Of a DNA stretch of 64,000 nt, positions 20,127-29,682 are shown piece after piece. Position 1 is the stretch's first letter. Each line of letters opens with the position of its first letter. A program made the translations under genes and the position numbers. The notes beneath the pieces were generated by a model. It saw only the letters and a program-made list of their open reading frames with translations, had not been told where the DNA came from and did not search any database. The DNA is from Lentilactobacillus buchneri (GTDB taxonomy: Bacteria; Bacillota; Bacilli; Lactobacillales; Lactobacillaceae): assembly GCF_018314255.1 (NCBI RefSeq), contig NZ_CP073066.1, positions 496,001-560,000 of the forward strand. Direction: 5' to 3'.

Positions 20127-20393
20127 TTAAATAATAACTGCTTTTTCAACAATCTTGATTAAACGGAAACGTTTTGTCTTTGACAATGGACGTGTTTCCA
20201 TAATTTGAACAAGATCACCGGTTTTAGCTTCGTTATTTTCATCATGAGCCGTAAATTTCTTTGAGTATCTAACACGCTTACCATATGTTGCATGTTTCTT
20301 GTAAGTTGAAACTTCAACAGTAATTGTCTTATCACTCTTGTCAGAAACAACGCGTCCTTGATAAACCTTACGCTGGTTACGTTCTTCAGCCAT
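20127..20393 (-). CDS. rpsQ: 30S ribosomal protein S17
   Basis: S17, 88 residues, an OB-fold primary 16S rRNA binder. Seen: [20 protein letters not shown] and the family signature [19 protein letters not shown]. Between rpmC and rplN. Confidence 0.98.
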   Translation of the reverse strand: MAEERNQRKVYQGRVVSDKSDKTITVEVSTYKKHATYGKRVRYSKKFTAHDENNEAKTGDLVQIMETRPLSKTKRFRLIKIVEKAVII

Positions 20394-20417
20394 TAATTAT
20401 ACCTCCCTTATCGTATT

Positions 20418-20612
20418 CTATTTGTTGAGTTCTTGTTGACGAAGTGCAGTCTTAATGCGCGCAATGTTCTTACGAACCTGCTTCAAGCGTGCAGTATTCT
20501 CCAACTGGCCAGTGGCTAATTGGAAACGAAGATTGAACAGTTCATCTTTGTAATCTTTTTCTTTATCAATCATTTGAGCAGTGGTTAACTTGCTGATATC
20601 TTTAGCCTTCAT
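20418..20612 (-). CDS. rpmC: 50S ribosomal protein L29
   Basis: L29, 64 residues, at the peptide exit tunnel. Seen: [20 protein letters not shown] and [20 protein letters not shown]. The ATG at 20612 is preferred to the GTG at 20624: AGGTGG is correctly spaced for it and it gives the family N-terminus. Its start lies inside the last codons of rplP (11-base overlap). Confidence 0.97.
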   Translation of the reverse strand: MKAKDISKLTTAQMIDKEKDYKDELFNLRFQLATGQLENTARLKQVRKNIARIKTALRQQELNK

Positions 20613-21036
20613 TTGATTCGCCACCTACTTCCTCACGTTCTATGATCTTAGTGCGAACAGGAAGTTTGTTTGATGCAAGTCGTAATGCTTCATGGGCAGT
20701 TGCTTTGTCAACTCCACCAATTTCGAACAATACTTTGCCACGCTTAACTGGTGAAACCCAGCCAGCTGGTGTACCTTTACCATTACCCATTCGAACTCCG
20801 ACACCTTTTTCAGTATATGATTTATGAGGGAAAATCTTGATCCAAACTTTTCCTCCACGCTTCATGTGACGAGTCATCGCCACACGGCATGCTTCGATTT
20901 GACGGTTAGTGATCCAATGAGAATCAAGTGCTTGTAAACCGTATTCACCGAAAGTAACCGTCTTGCCACCCTTGGCAGTTCCACGGAGCTTGCCACGATG
21001 TTCACGACGATGCTTTACACGTTTAGGTACTAACAT
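20602..21036 (-). CDS. rplP: 50S ribosomal protein L16
   Basis: L16, 144 residues, organises the A site of the 50S. Seen: [40 protein letters not shown] [18 protein letters not shown], and [20 protein letters not shown]. Three bases behind rpsC and overlapping rpmC. Confidence 0.98.
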   Translation of the reverse strand: MLVPKRVKHRREHRGKLRGTAKGGKTVTFGEYGLQALDSHWITNRQIEACRVAMTRHMKRGGKVWIKIFPHKSYTEKGVGVRMGNGKGTPAGWVSPVKRGKVLFEIGGVDKATAHEALRLASNKLPVRTKIIEREEVGGESNEG

Positions 21037-21038
21037 GT

Positions 21039-21704
21039 TTATTTCCCTCCTTTAGCAGCGTTGCTGTCCTTTGGCTTTTCAGGGAGAACTTCACCACGAT
21101 AGATCCAAGTTTTTACACCAATTGATCCATAGGTAGTAAAAGCTTCAACCCATGAGTAGTCAATATCTGCTCTTAAAGTATGCAAAGGAACAGTTCCATC
21201 TGAGTATGATTCAACACGAGCCATATCAGCACCGTTCAGACGACCAGCAACCTGGGTCTTAATTCCTTTGGCACCGGAACGCATTGTCCGTTGCATTGCT
21301 TGACGCATAGCACGACGGAAAGCAACACGGCCTTCAAGTTGACGTGCGATGTTTTCACCAACCAACTTGGCATCCAAATCAGGCTTCTTGATTTCGATGA
21401 TGTTGATGTGAACTCTCTTACCAGTGAGGTCATTAAGTTCTTTACGAAGATTTTCAACCTCAGATCCACCCTTACCAATGACCATTCCTGGTTTGGCGGT
21501 ATGAATTGAAACATTAACGCGGTTTGCTGCACGTTCAATTTCAACAGTAGAAACAGACGCATTAGCAAGACGCTTCTCTATATATTTACGAATTTGTAAA
21601 TCTTCTTTTAAGTAAGCTGCATAGTCTTTACCTGCATACCACTTAGCTTCCCAGTCGCGAATGATTCCAACTCGTAAACCATTAGGATTTATCTTATTAC
21701 CCAC
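21039..21704 (-). CDS. rpsC: 30S ribosomal protein S3
   Basis: S3, 221 residues, lines the mRNA entry site. Seen: [20 protein letters not shown], the KH-type [20 protein letters not shown], and [20 protein letters not shown]. Three bases behind rplV. Confidence 0.98.
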   Translation of the reverse strand: MGNKINPNGLRVGIIRDWEAKWYAGKDYAAYLKEDLQIRKYIEKRLANASVSTVEIERAANRVNVSIHTAKPGMVIGKGGSEVENLRKELNDLTGKRVHINIIEIKKPDLDAKLVGENIARQLEGRVAFRRAMRQAMQRTMRSGAKGIKTQVAGRLNGADMARVESYSDGTVPLHTLRADIDYSWVEAFTTYGSIGVKTWIYRGEVLPEKPKDSNAAKGGK

Positions 21705-21707
21705 GCG

Positions 21708-22064
21708 TTATCCCTCCTCTTTTTCTGATACAACAATTGTAATGTGACTTGTCCGCTTGTTGATTGGTGAAGCTGAACCTTTTGCACGAGGACGGAATCG
21801 CTTAAGCGTTGGGCCTTCGTTAACAAATGCTTCACTTACAAACAAGTTTTCACTATCTAAATCAAAATTATTTTCTGCATTAGCAACTGCAGATTTAAGA
21901 ACTTTTGAAACTACCGGAGAAGCACCGCGGGGTGTGAAATCCAAGATTGCGGCTGCTTCAGCAACACTCTTACCTTTGATAAGATCAACTACAAGACGGA
22001 CCTTACGTGCGGCAATGCGAACAGTTTTGGCAGTTGCTTTTGCTGATGTAACTTGTTCAGCCAT
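21708..22064 (-). CDS. rplV: 50S ribosomal protein L22
   Basis: L22, 118 residues; its hairpin lines the exit tunnel near the macrolide site. Seen: [20 protein letters not shown] at the start and [20 protein letters not shown], the tunnel loop, with no insertion or deletion visible. Confidence 0.98.
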   Translation of the reverse strand: MAEQVTSAKATAKTVRIAARKVRLVVDLIKGKSVAEAAAILDFTPRGASPVVSKVLKSAVANAENNFDLDSENLFVSEAFVNEGPTLKRFRPRAKGSASPINKRTSHITIVVSEKEEG

Positions 22065-22082
22065 TTGTTATCCTCCTTGTTA

Positions 22083-22358
22083 TTAAACAGTCTTCTTATC
22101 GTTAGTTCCATGACCATGGAATGTACGAGTGGGTACGAATTCTCCGAGCTTATGACCAACCATGTCTTCTTGAACATATACTGGGACGTGTTTACGACCA
22201 TCATAAACAGCAAATGTATATCCAATGAAGCTAGGGAAAATCGTTGATCGGCGTGACCAAGTTTTGATAACGGCCTTTTTATCTTGGTCTTTTTGGGCAT
22301 CTACCTTCTTGAGTAAGTACTCATCGGCGAATGGTCCCTTTTTCAAACTACGACTCAT
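22083..22358 (-). CDS. rpsS: 30S ribosomal protein S19
   Basis: S19, 91 residues, in the 30S head next to S13. Seen: [40 protein letters not shown] and [16 protein letters not shown]. Between rplB and rplV. Confidence 0.98.
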   Translation of the reverse strand: MSRSLKKGPFADEYLLKKVDAQKDQDKKAVIKTWSRRSTIFPSFIGYTFAVYDGRKHVPVYVQEDMVGHKLGEFVPTRTFHGHGTNDKKTV

Positions 22359-22409
22359 TTTGCAACCTCCTCTGCACAGATATTAATTGTTATTAATAAA
22401 TGCGTTCTA

Positions 22410-23249
22410 TTACATCTTTGAACCTTTACGACGACGAACAATAAACTTGTCCGAACGTGCTTTCTTAGAACGAGTCTTCTTACCAACTGTCTTCTTACCC
22501 CATGGTGATAATGGTGATGGAAGACCAACTGGTGCTTTACCTTCACCACCACCATGAGGGTGATCGTTAGGGTTCATTACAGATCCACGAACATGAGGAC
22601 GTTGACCCTTGTAACGTGTACGACCAGCTTTACCAACATTGATAAGTTCATGTTCTTCATTACTTACCGAACCAATAGTTGCTCGGTTAGTGCTAAGGAT
22701 TAAACGAACTTCGCCAGATGCAAGTCTAACAAGTGAATACTTGCCATCTCGACCAAGCGATTGAGCAGATGCACCAGCTGAACGAACAAGCTGACCACCC
22801 TTACCAGGCTTAAGTTCAATGTTGTGAATAATTGTACCAACAGGAATGTTGGATAATGGCAATGTGTTACCAGGCTTGATATCAGCATCAACGCCAGATT
22901 CAACCTTGTCGCCCACCTTTAATCCCTTAGGTGCAATAATGTATGATTTGATTCCGTCAGTATAAACAATCAAAGCAATATTAGCAGTCCGGTTAGGATC
23001 GTATTCAATTGCTTTAACTGTGGCTGTGACATCATCTTTAATTCGCTTGAAGTCAATAATACGATATTGATTCTTGTTACCACCACCACGGTGACGAACA
23101 GTCATATGACCGTAATTATTACGGCCGGCTGTTTTACTTTTTGATTCAAGTAAAGACTTTTCAGGCTTACGCTTAGTAATTGCGCTGTAGTCCAAGCTTG
23201 TCATATTACGTCTACCATTGCTGGTTGGCTTATATGTTTTAATGGCCAA
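22410..23249 (-). CDS. rplB: 50S ribosomal protein L2
   Basis: L2, 279 residues, needed for the peptidyl transferase region and subunit joining. Seen: [40 protein letters not shown] and the signature [20 protein letters not shown] with the conserved His. Between rplW and rpsS. Confidence 0.98.
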   Translation of the reverse strand: MAIKTYKPTSNGRRNMTSLDYSAITKRKPEKSLLESKSKTAGRNNYGHMTVRHRGGGNKNQYRIIDFKRIKDDVTATVKAIEYDPNRTANIALIVYTDGIKSYIIAPKGLKVGDKVESGVDADIKPGNTLPLSNIPVGTIIHNIELKPGKGGQLVRSAGASAQSLGRDGKYSLVRLASGEVRLILSTNRATIGSVSNEEHELINVGKAGRTRYKGQRPHVRGSVMNPNDHPHGGGEGKAPVGLPSPLSPWGKKTVGKKTRSKKARSDKFIVRRRKGSKM

Positions 23250-23282
23250 AACGTGTTCCTCCTATATTAGAGATTTGTTTGA

Positions 23283-23570
23283 TTATTCTTCGTTGAATAA
23301 TTCGATTTCTTTTGAATCTTCAGTCAATGTAACGATTGCCTTACGACGCTTCTTAGTGTAACCAGCGTAACGGCCTTGGCGCTTGAGCTTGCCACGAACG
23401 TTCATGATGTTTACACGGACAACTTTAACATCGAAAATGTCTTCGATGGCCTTTTTAACTTGGGTCTTAGTTGCTCGTAAATCAACATCGAATGTGTATG
23501 TCTTGTCGTCCATCTTACTGGTTGTTTCCTCAGTAATAACTGGGCGTAAAATAATATCGCGTGATTCCAT
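23283..23570 (-). CDS. rplW: 50S ribosomal protein L23
   Basis: L23, 95 residues, at the exit tunnel, docking site for trigger factor and SRP. Seen: [40 protein letters not shown] and [20 protein letters not shown]. The start overlaps the rplD stop by one base. Confidence 0.98.
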   Translation of the reverse strand: MESRDIILRPVITEETTSKMDDKTYTFDVDLRATKTQVKKAIEDIFDVKVVRVNIMNVRGKLKRQGRYAGYTKKRRKAIVTLTEDSKEIELFNEE

Positions 23571-24193
23571 TATGCGAGCACCTCCTCTACTTGAGAAAGA
23601 GCAGCTTTCGTAATAACAACTTTGTCGTGATCGGCAACATCCAAAGTGTTAATGCCTTGAGCAGAAACAACTTTAACGTTTTCCAAATTACGAGCAGACA
23701 GAACTGCCTTTTCGTTGTCGTCTTCCAAAACTACTAATGTCTTAGTTGAAACGTCTAATTTACCTAACAATTCAGCGAATTCTTTAGTCTTAGGTGCATC
23801 AAATTGTAAAGTATCAACAACAACCAATTTGTTGTCGGAAACCTTTTCTGATAACACTGACTTCAATGCTAAACGTGAAACCTTCTTAGGCAAACGGTAT
23901 GAGTATGAACGTGGAGTAGGTCCGAAAACAATTCCACCGCCACGCCATTGTGGTGAACGAATAGAACCTTGTCGAGCTCTACCAGTACCCTTTTGACGCC
24001 AAGGCTTCTTTCCACCGCCGCGAACTGCGGAACGGTTCTTAACGGAATGAGTTCCTTGACGTAAAGAAGCACGTTGCATAACAATTGCGTCAAACACAAC
24101 ATTGTTGTTAGGTTCGATGCCGAAGATACCATCGTTTAATGCAACGGTACCATTCTTGCTTCCGTCTTGTTTATATAATGCTACGTCAGTCAT
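23570..24193 (-). CDS. rplD: 50S ribosomal protein L4
   Basis: L4, 207 residues; its loop lines the exit tunnel. Seen: [20 protein letters not shown] and [21 protein letters not shown]4 is the known autoregulator of the S10 operon in several bacteria; the long rpsJ leader upstream (25183-25335) is a candidate target here, by inference only. Confidence 0.98.
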   Translation of the reverse strand: MTDVALYKQDGSKNGTVALNDGIFGIEPNNNVVFDAIVMQRASLRQGTHSVKNRSAVRGGGKKPWRQKGTGRARQGSIRSPQWRGGGIVFGPTPRSYSYRLPKKVSRLALKSVLSEKVSDNKLVVVDTLQFDAPKTKEFAELLGKLDVSTKTLVVLEDDNEKAVLSARNLENVKVVSAQGINTLDVADHDKVVITKAALSQVEEVLA

Positions 24194-24210
24194 CTATGGT
24201 TGCCTCCCTT

Positions 24211-24846
24211 CTACTTGTTTGAGCCGTGAACGGCACTTCTAATTGTGATATATGATTTATTTGCACCAGGTACATTACCCTTAATTAAGAGAACATTGTT
24301 GTCAGTATCGGCATTTACGATCTCCAAATTTTGAATGGTAACAGTCTTGTTACCCATTCGTCCAGGCAATTTCATGCCAGGAACAACACGGTTAATAATG
24401 ACACCGAGTGAACCTGGACGACGGTGATAACGGGAACCATGAGTTTCTGGTCCACGTGATTGGCCGTCTTTATGGATGTTACCTTGGTATCCATGACCTT
24501 TTGTGGTTCCAGTTACATCAACGATGTCTCCTGGTTTAAAGATATCTGCTTTAACTTCATCAGATACTTTATAGTCTCCCAGCTCAACATCTTTGATTTC
24601 TTTAATGAAGCGCTTAGGAGTCGTATTTGCTTTCTTTGCATGACCTTGTTCTGGCTTATTAGTAAGCACAGTACGTTTGTCTGCATAACCTAATTGAACT
24701 GAATCGTAACCGTCATTTTCAACGGTCTTGATTTGCATAATGACATTAGGTGTCACTTCAACGACAGTTACTGGAACTAATTCGCCGTTTTCAGTGAAGA
24801 CTTGCGTCATTCCAACTTTCTTTCCTAAGATTCCTTTTCTGGCCAT
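24211..24846 (-). CDS. rplC: 50S ribosomal protein L3
   Basis: L3, 211 residues, an assembly initiator whose loop approaches the peptidyl transferase centre. Seen: [40 protein letters not shown] and [20 protein letters not shown]. Between rpsJ and rplD. Confidence 0.98.
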   Translation of the reverse strand: MARKGILGKKVGMTQVFTENGELVPVTVVEVTPNVIMQIKTVENDGYDSVQLGYADKRTVLTNKPEQGHAKKANTTPKRFIKEIKDVELGDYKVSDEVKADIFKPGDIVDVTGTTKGHGYQGNIHKDGQSRGPETHGSRYHRRPGSLGVIINRVVPGMKLPGRMGNKTVTIQNLEIVNADTDNNVLLIKGNVPGANKSYITIRSAVHGSNK

Positions 24847-24873
24847 GAGTACACCTCCGATATATTGTATTTA

Positions 24874-25182
24874 TTATAGTTTGATTTCAATATCCACACC
24901 GCTAGGCAAGTCGAGCTTCATTAATGAGTCAACTGTCTTTGGCGTTGGATTTAAAATATCGATTAATCGCTTGTGAGTCAAAATTTCGAATTGCTCACGA
25001 GAATCCTTAAACTTATGTGGTGAAGCTAAAACAGTGTAGATTGTACGATCAGTAGGCAATGGAATTGGACCTGAGATAGTAGCTCCAGTTCTTTGCGCAG
25101 TTGCAACAATCTTGTCTGCGGATTGATCAAGGATACGATGCTCGTATGCCTTCAATCGAATACGAATTTTTTGTTTTGCCAT
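24874..25182 (-). CDS. rpsJ: 30S ribosomal protein S10 (NusE)
   Basis: S10, 102 residues, in the 30S head and also the NusE antitermination factor. Seen: [40 protein letters not shown] and [11 protein letters not shown]. The open frame extends to 25272, but the ATG at 25182 has GGAGGGAAC upstream and gives the family size. First gene of the rpsJ-rplQ block. Confidence 0.98.
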   Translation of the reverse strand: MAKQKIRIRLKAYEHRILDQSADKIVATAQRTGATISGPIPLPTDRTIYTVLASPHKFKDSREQFEILTHKRLIDILNPTPKTVDSLMKLDLPSGVDIEIKL

Positions 25183-25335
25183 TGTGTTCCCTCCTTCGTC
25201 TATTTTGAAAATAGGACTAACTCCGTGAAAATTACCGCCAAACCCATGGCAAAGCATCCGGGTGTGTCGCAACCTTTCACATCAAAGCTAATACATATTG
25301 CTTTAGGGCAAACTTATCCCTAAAAACAAGTACTC
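25183..25335 (-). ncRNA. rpsJ 5' leader with several stem-loops
   Basis: About 150 transcribed bases precede rpsJ. On the minus strand they hold TTAGGG/CCCTAA around a 9-base loop (about 25318-25298), a GTGAAA/TTTCAC closing pair (about 25280-25227) enclosing ACCC/GGGT, and the palindrome CTATTTT-C-AAAATAG (25214-25200) just before the SD. This fits a ribosomal protein autoregulatory leader; the binder, perhaps L4, is inference. Confidence 0.45.
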
Positions 25336-25339
25336 AAAT

Positions 25340-25368
25340 AGTGTACTAAAAAAAGCCGCATAAAACAA
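25340..25368 (-). promoter_or_regulatory. rpsJ proximal promoter
   Basis: On the minus strand TTGTTT (25368-25363), a 17-base spacer and TACACT (25345-25340). Confidence 0.55.
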
Positions 25369-25470
25369 GTGTTAACAGCAATTAATTCGTTTTGTAACAT
25401 TACTGTTACTTGAAAAATGATTTTAACTTCTTTTGATATTCAAATGAACGTAAATAACTTCAACCAATTT

Positions 25471-25500
25471 ATTATACATTGCCGCGGGATGATTTGACAG
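25471..25500 (-). promoter_or_regulatory. rpsJ distal promoter
   Basis: On the minus strand CTGTCA (25500-25495), an 18-base spacer and TATAAT (25476-25471). Just behind the fusA terminator. The 100 bases between the two promoters hold a small hairpin GTAAC-AGTAAT-GTTAC and nothing else clear. Confidence 0.5.
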
Positions 25501-25509
25501 ACCTTTAGT

Positions 25510-25543
25510 CAAAAAAAGAGACCGGAATTAAATTCCGATCTCT
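25510..25543 (-). terminator. Terminator of the rpsL-rpsG-fusA transcript
   Basis: On the minus strand a 12-base arm (25543-25532) pairs with 25528-25517 with one G-T type mismatch around a TTA loop and is followed by seven T. Confidence 0.9.
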
Positions 25544-25553
25544 ACGTTTGAAA

Positions 25554-27656
25554 TTAATCTTCAGCAGGTTGGTTCCCACCGTTTTTCTTAATAATTTCAG
25601 CTTGGATGCTCTTTGGAACTGGCTCGTAATGATCAAATGTCATGGTGAAAGTACCACGGCCTTGTGATGCAGAACGAAGTGTCGTTGCATAACCGAACAT
25701 TTCAGCAAGTGGAACGAATGAATGAATAACTTCGGCACCGCTTCGGCTTTCCATTCCATCAACCCGTCCACGACGTGCAGTAACTTGGCCCATAACATCA
25801 CCCATGTACTCTTCAGGGACGTTGATATCAACCTTCATGATTGGTTCCAAGATTACTGGAGCAGCGGTCTTGGCAGCATTACGAAGAGCGATTGAAGCAG
25901 CTACCTTAAATGCAGCTTCACTAGAATCGACTTCATGATAACTACCATCATATAACTTGGCTTTCAAATCAATTAATGGGTAACCGGCAAGAACACCGTT
26001 AGCCAATGATTCTTTCAAACCTTGTTCTACGGCTGGGATGTATTCACGAGGAACAACACCACCAACGATGGCATCTTCGAATTCGAAGCCTTTTCCTTCT
26101 TCGTTTGGTGTAAATTCGATCCAAACATCACCATATTGACCTTTACCACCAGACTGACGGATAAACTTACCTTGAGCCTTGGTTGGCTTGGTAAATGCTT
26201 CACGGTATGAAACTTGTGGGGCACCAACAGTGGCTTCCACATGGAACTCACGTTTCATACGATCAATGATGATATCCAAATGCAACTCACCCATTCCGGC
26301 AATTAAAGTTTCACCGGTTTCAGGGTTGGTTGTTGCTTTGAATGTTGGATCTTCTTCAGAAAGCTTTTGAAGAGCAACGTTCATCTTATCTTGGTCAGCC
26401 TTAGTCTTAGGTTCAACGGCAACCTGAATAACTGGGTCAGGGAATTCCATTGATTCCAAATGAAGTGGATGGTCAACATCAGTCAGTGAATCACCAGTAG
26501 TGGTGTTCTTCAAACCAATGGCGGCAGCAATATCACCTGAGAATACTTCTGGAATTTCTTGACGGTGATTTGAATGCATTTGGAGCAAACGACCAACACG
26601 CTCACGTTTGTCTTTAGTTGCATTCAAAATATATGAACCTGACTCAAGGGTACCTGAGTAAACACGGATATAAGTCAAACGACCAACGAATGGGTCAGTA
26701 GCAACTTTGAAGGCCAAAGCAGCAAAACTGGCGTCATCATTAGCTTTCAGTTCAATCTTGTCACCCGTTGCAGGATCAGTTGCATTGTATGGCTTAACAT
26801 CAAGTGGTGATGGTAAGTAGTCAATAACAGCATCCATCAACATTTGAACACCCTTGTTCTTGAAGGCTGATCCAGCTAATACTGGGAACAGTTCCAAGTT
26901 CAAGGTAGCTTTACGAATAGCAGCCTTGATTTCAGGAATTGGAATTTCTTCACCCTCAAGGTACTTGTTCATAATGTCGTCATCAACATCAGCCAAAGTT
27001 TCAACTAATTGGTCACGACGCTTTTTAGCTTCATCCTTATATTCATCAGGAACATCAACTGTATCCCAATTTGAACCAAGCTTATCTTCATCGTAGATGT
27101 CGGCCTTCATTTCGATCAGGTCAATAACCCCTTCGAAATCATCTTCAGCACCGATTGGCATCTGGATTGGAAGTGGCTTAGCATTCAAACGGTCTTCAAT
27201 TGAGCCAACTGAGAAATCAAAGTTAGCACCAACTTTATCCATCTTGTTAACAAAGACGATCCGGGGAACGTCATAATCAGATGCTTGACGCCAAACAGTT
27301 TCAGTTTGAGGCTCAACACCCGCTTGGGCATCCAAAACAGCGATAGCACCATCTAAGACACGCAATGAACGCTCAACTTCAACAGTAAAGTCCACGTGTC
27401 CTGGGGTATCAATAATGTTGATACGGTGGTCTTTCCATTGAGCAGTTGTGGCAGCTGACGTGATGGTAATCCCACGTTCCTGTTCCTGTGGCATCCAGTC
27501 CATTTGTGAAGCACCATCATGGGTTTCACCAATTTTATGAATCTTACCAGTATAGTACAAGATCCGTTCGGTCGTGGTCGTTTTACCAGCATCGATATGG
27601 GCCATAATTCCGATATTACGAGTTTTTTCGAGCGGAAACTCTCGTTTGTTAGCCAT
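25554..27656 (-). CDS. fusA: Translation elongation factor G
   Basis: EF-G, 700 residues, the translocation GTPase. Seen: G1 [16 protein letters not shown]2 [12 protein letters not shown]3 DTPGHVDF, G4 NKMDK and the C-terminal domains with [15 protein letters not shown] and [20 protein letters not shown]. Usual length. Third gene of the rpsL-rpsG-fusA operon; tuf is not adjacent, as in other lactobacilli. Confidence 0.98.
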   Translation of the reverse strand: MANKREFPLEKTRNIGIMAHIDAGKTTTTERILYYTGKIHKIGETHDGASQMDWMPQEQERGITITSAATTAQWKDHRINIIDTPGHVDFTVEVERSLRVLDGAIAVLDAQAGVEPQTETVWRQASDYDVPRIVFVNKMDKVGANFDFSVGSIEDRLNAKPLPIQMPIGAEDDFEGVIDLIEMKADIYDEDKLGSNWDTVDVPDEYKDEAKKRRDQLVETLADVDDDIMNKYLEGEEIPIPEIKAAIRKATLNLELFPVLAGSAFKNKGVQMLMDAVIDYLPSPLDVKPYNATDPATGDKIELKANDDASFAALAFKVATDPFVGRLTYIRVYSGTLESGSYILNATKDKRERVGRLLQMHSNHRQEIPEVFSGDIAAAIGLKNTTTGDSLTDVDHPLHLESMEFPDPVIQVAVEPKTKADQDKMNVALQKLSEEDPTFKATTNPETGETLIAGMGELHLDIIIDRMKREFHVEATVGAPQVSYREAFTKPTKAQGKFIRQSGGKGQYGDVWIEFTPNEEGKGFEFEDAIVGGVVPREYIPAVEQGLKESLANGVLAGYPLIDLKAKLYDGSYHEVDSSEAAFKVAASIALRNAAKTAAPVILEPIMKVDINVPEEYMGDVMGQVTARRGRVDGMESRSGAEVIHSFVPLAEMFGYATTLRSASQGRGTFTMTFDHYEPVPKSIQAEIIKKNGGNQPAED

Positions 27657-27736
27657 TGTGTAACTCCTTCCGATTCGTACAAAAAGTGGCTAAATCAGCC
27701 ACTTATTAGTTTGAGCTGTTTAGAAAAATCCTGAGA

Positions 27737-28207
27737 TTACCAACGATAATGTGCAAAGGCACGGTTGGCTTCAGCCATTCTATGTGTATCTTCACGCTTC
27801 TTAACTGATGCACCGGTATTATTAGCGGCATCCATGATCTCACGCGCAAGGCGTTCAGTCATCGTATGCTCACCACGTGAACGGGCATAGTTAACGATCC
27901 AACGCAATCCCAAAGTTGTTCGACGATCTGGTCGGACTTCGATTGGAACTTGGTAGTTAGAACCACCAACACGACGAGCCTTAACTTCAAGGACCGGCAT
28001 AACGTTCTTCATAGCTTCTTCAAAGACGTCAACTGGTTCGTTGTTAGTTTCTTTCTTAATTAAATCAAATGCACCATATAAAATTTGTGATGCAGTTCCA
28101 CGTTTACCGTCTAACATCAAACGGTTAATTAAACGGGTTACCAATTTTGAGTTATAAATTGGGTCAGGAAGTACTTCCCGCTTTTGAACATTTCCTTTTC
28201 TAGGCAT
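27737..28207 (-). CDS. rpsG: 30S ribosomal protein S7
   Basis: S7, 156 residues, organises the 30S head. Seen: [40 protein letters not shown] and [24 protein letters not shown] [20 protein letters not shown]. Between rpsL and fusA. Confidence 0.98.
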   Translation of the reverse strand: MPRKGNVQKREVLPDPIYNSKLVTRLINRLMLDGKRGTASQILYGAFDLIKKETNNEPVDVFEEAMKNVMPVLEVKARRVGGSNYQVPIEVRPDRRTTLGLRWIVNYARSRGEHTMTERLAREIMDAANNTGASVKKREDTHRMAEANRAFAHYRW

Positions 28208-28263
28208 TTCGTTATCCTCCTCATGATTCTATAAAACTAAATATTTAGATTGCATTAGTAAGA

Positions 28264-28677
28264 TTATTCTTTAGGCTTCTTTGTACCGTATTTTGAACGA
28301 CCTTGACGACGGTCTTGAACACCAGCGGTATCAAGTGCACCACGAATAACGTGATAACGAACACCAGGTAAATCCTTAACACGGCCACCACGGATCAAAA
28401 CAACACTATGCTCTTGTAAGTTATGACCAATACCTGGAATGTAAGCCGTAACTTCAATTAAGTTAGACAAACGAACACGGGCATACTTACGTAAAGCTGA
28501 GTTAGGTTTCTTTGGTGTCATAGTACCAACACGAGTTGCAACACCTCGTTTTTGAGGGGCTGGAACAGTAACTTGCTTCTTCTTGAAACTATTGTAAGCA
28601 TAGTTTAAAGCTGGTGACTTTGATTTTGAAGTTCTAGAATGACGTCCTTTACGGACCAATTGGTTAATTGTAGGCAT
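28264..28677 (-). CDS. rpsL: 30S ribosomal protein S12
   Basis: S12, 137 residues, at the decoding centre. Seen: [40 protein letters not shown] and [20 protein letters not shown]. The lysines of [11 protein letters not shown], changed in streptomycin-resistant strains of other species, are present, so this copy looks drug sensitive. First gene of the operon. Confidence 0.98.
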   Translation of the reverse strand: MPTINQLVRKGRHSRTSKSKSPALNYAYNSFKKKQVTVPAPQKRGVATRVGTMTPKKPNSALRKYARVRLSNLIEVTAYIPGIGHNLQEHSVVLIRGGRVKDLPGVRYHVIRGALDTAGVQDRRQGRSKYGTKKPKE

Positions 28678-28919
28678 CTAAAAAGTTCTCCTTTCAAATT
28701 TTCAATGTAAGTCCACACATCCAGGCGGTTCTTTTTTATGTAAAAAGAAATGTGTACCGCCCAACACTTTTTGTCATATACAGTCAGCATGTCTGAATAT
28801 TCAGGAATCTGTCACAAAAAGCACCTTGTCTAATTTATCATGACTGGCCGTTTGTGTCAATGAATCATGTTGAATAATTTAAAACGTAACAACGTACATA
28901 AAGTACAGAGGTAAAAACT
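28678..28919 (-). promoter_or_regulatory. rpsL upstream region with a long hairpin
   Basis: The 242 bases between rpsL and the divergent comC. On the minus strand GGCGGT (28761-28756) pairs with ACCGCC (28729-28724), and inside them TTCTTTTT faces AAAAAGAA, giving a tall hairpin in the rpsL leader. No strong -35/-10 pair is seen; TATATG near 28780 is the best -10 candidate. No coding sequence. Confidence 0.4.
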
Positions 28920-29612
28920 ATGATGATGATTATTCAATTTTTGCTGGGTGCAAGCCTGGCGTCGTTTTTTAATTTGGTTGCTGTCAGACGACAACGCGGG
29001 GAATCGATTGTCGCTCCCCGCTCCCATTGTGATTGTTGTGGTGGTCAGCTGAAGAATTTTGATTTAATTCCTGTCTTCAGTTACATCATTTTAATGGGAA
29101 AATGTCGTTACTGCAAACAAAAGTTTTCAGCAAATTTGTTCACTGTTGAGTTGGCGGCCGGATCTGTTGCTGCGGGTTTGAATCTTTTTGAGATAAATTG
29201 TCTGTACGTTGGCATGTTGATTATTTTAATCGCACTCAGTTCCTTTGACATTGTCGACCAAACAATTCCAACAGACGGAATTATCATGCTGTTGCTTGTC
29301 TGCGGATTATCAAACACCCATCCAGTCCAAGAAATTTTGATTGCCATTCTGATCTATCTGCTCATCCAATTTTTAAACCACCACTTTTCCTGGATGGGCA
29401 GTGGCGACATCGACATTTATTTTTGCCTGTGGCTGGCACTGGATATTCCAAGCTTACTTTGGCAAACGTTTATTGCTTGCGTCGCTGCACTGCTTTATTT
29501 AATTGTTGCGCCGTGGCCGAAAAATTCCAAAATTCCATTTGTGCCATTCATCACCATTGGATTCTATTTAACCCACCAATTCCAATCAATCTTATTACCG
29601 TTAATTTCATAG
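28920..29612 (+). CDS. comC: Prepilin peptidase, A24 family (ComC)
   Basis: A membrane aspartic protease, 230 residues, that cleaves and N-methylates type IV pilin-like prepilins such as ComGC in DNA-uptake pseudopili. Seen: an N-terminal domain with two cysteine pairs (CDCC and CRYC), the catalytic aspartates in SSFDIVDQTIP and in the GxGD-type motif MGSGDIDIY, and about seven hydrophobic segments. AGAGG is 8 bases ahead of the ATG. It is the only plus-strand gene among the rpoC/rpsL blocks, a position conserved in lactobacilli. No com-box is visible in its promoter region. Confidence 0.9.
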   Translation: MMMIIQFLLGASLASFFNLVAVRRQRGESIVAPRSHCDCCGGQLKNFDLIPVFSYIILMGKCRYCKQKFSANLFTVELAAGSVAAGLNLFEINCLYVGMLIILIALSSFDIVDQTIPTDGIIMLLLVCGLSNTHPVQEILIAILIYLLIQFLNHHFSWMGSGDIDIYFCLWLALDIPSLLWQTFIACVAALLYLIVAPWPKNSKIPFVPFITIGFYLTHQFQSILLPLIS

Positions 29613-29619
29613 AAAATAA

Positions 29620-29657
29620 AAAAGGATTCCAACCCATTGCAGGTTGAAATCCTTTTT
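29620..29657. terminator. Bidirectional terminator between comC and rpoC
   Basis: AAAAGGATT(C)CAACC and GGTTGAAATCCTTTT pair around a 7-base loop with T tracts on both strands, serving both converging genes. Confidence 0.85.
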
Positions 29658-29682
29658 CAAATTGATTCATTCAATTTAATGA

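Noticed and set aside
28860..28919. A competence com-box upstream of comC
   Set aside because: No TACGAATA-like sequence was found; only AT-rich DNA with a GTAC-5-GTAC repeat.
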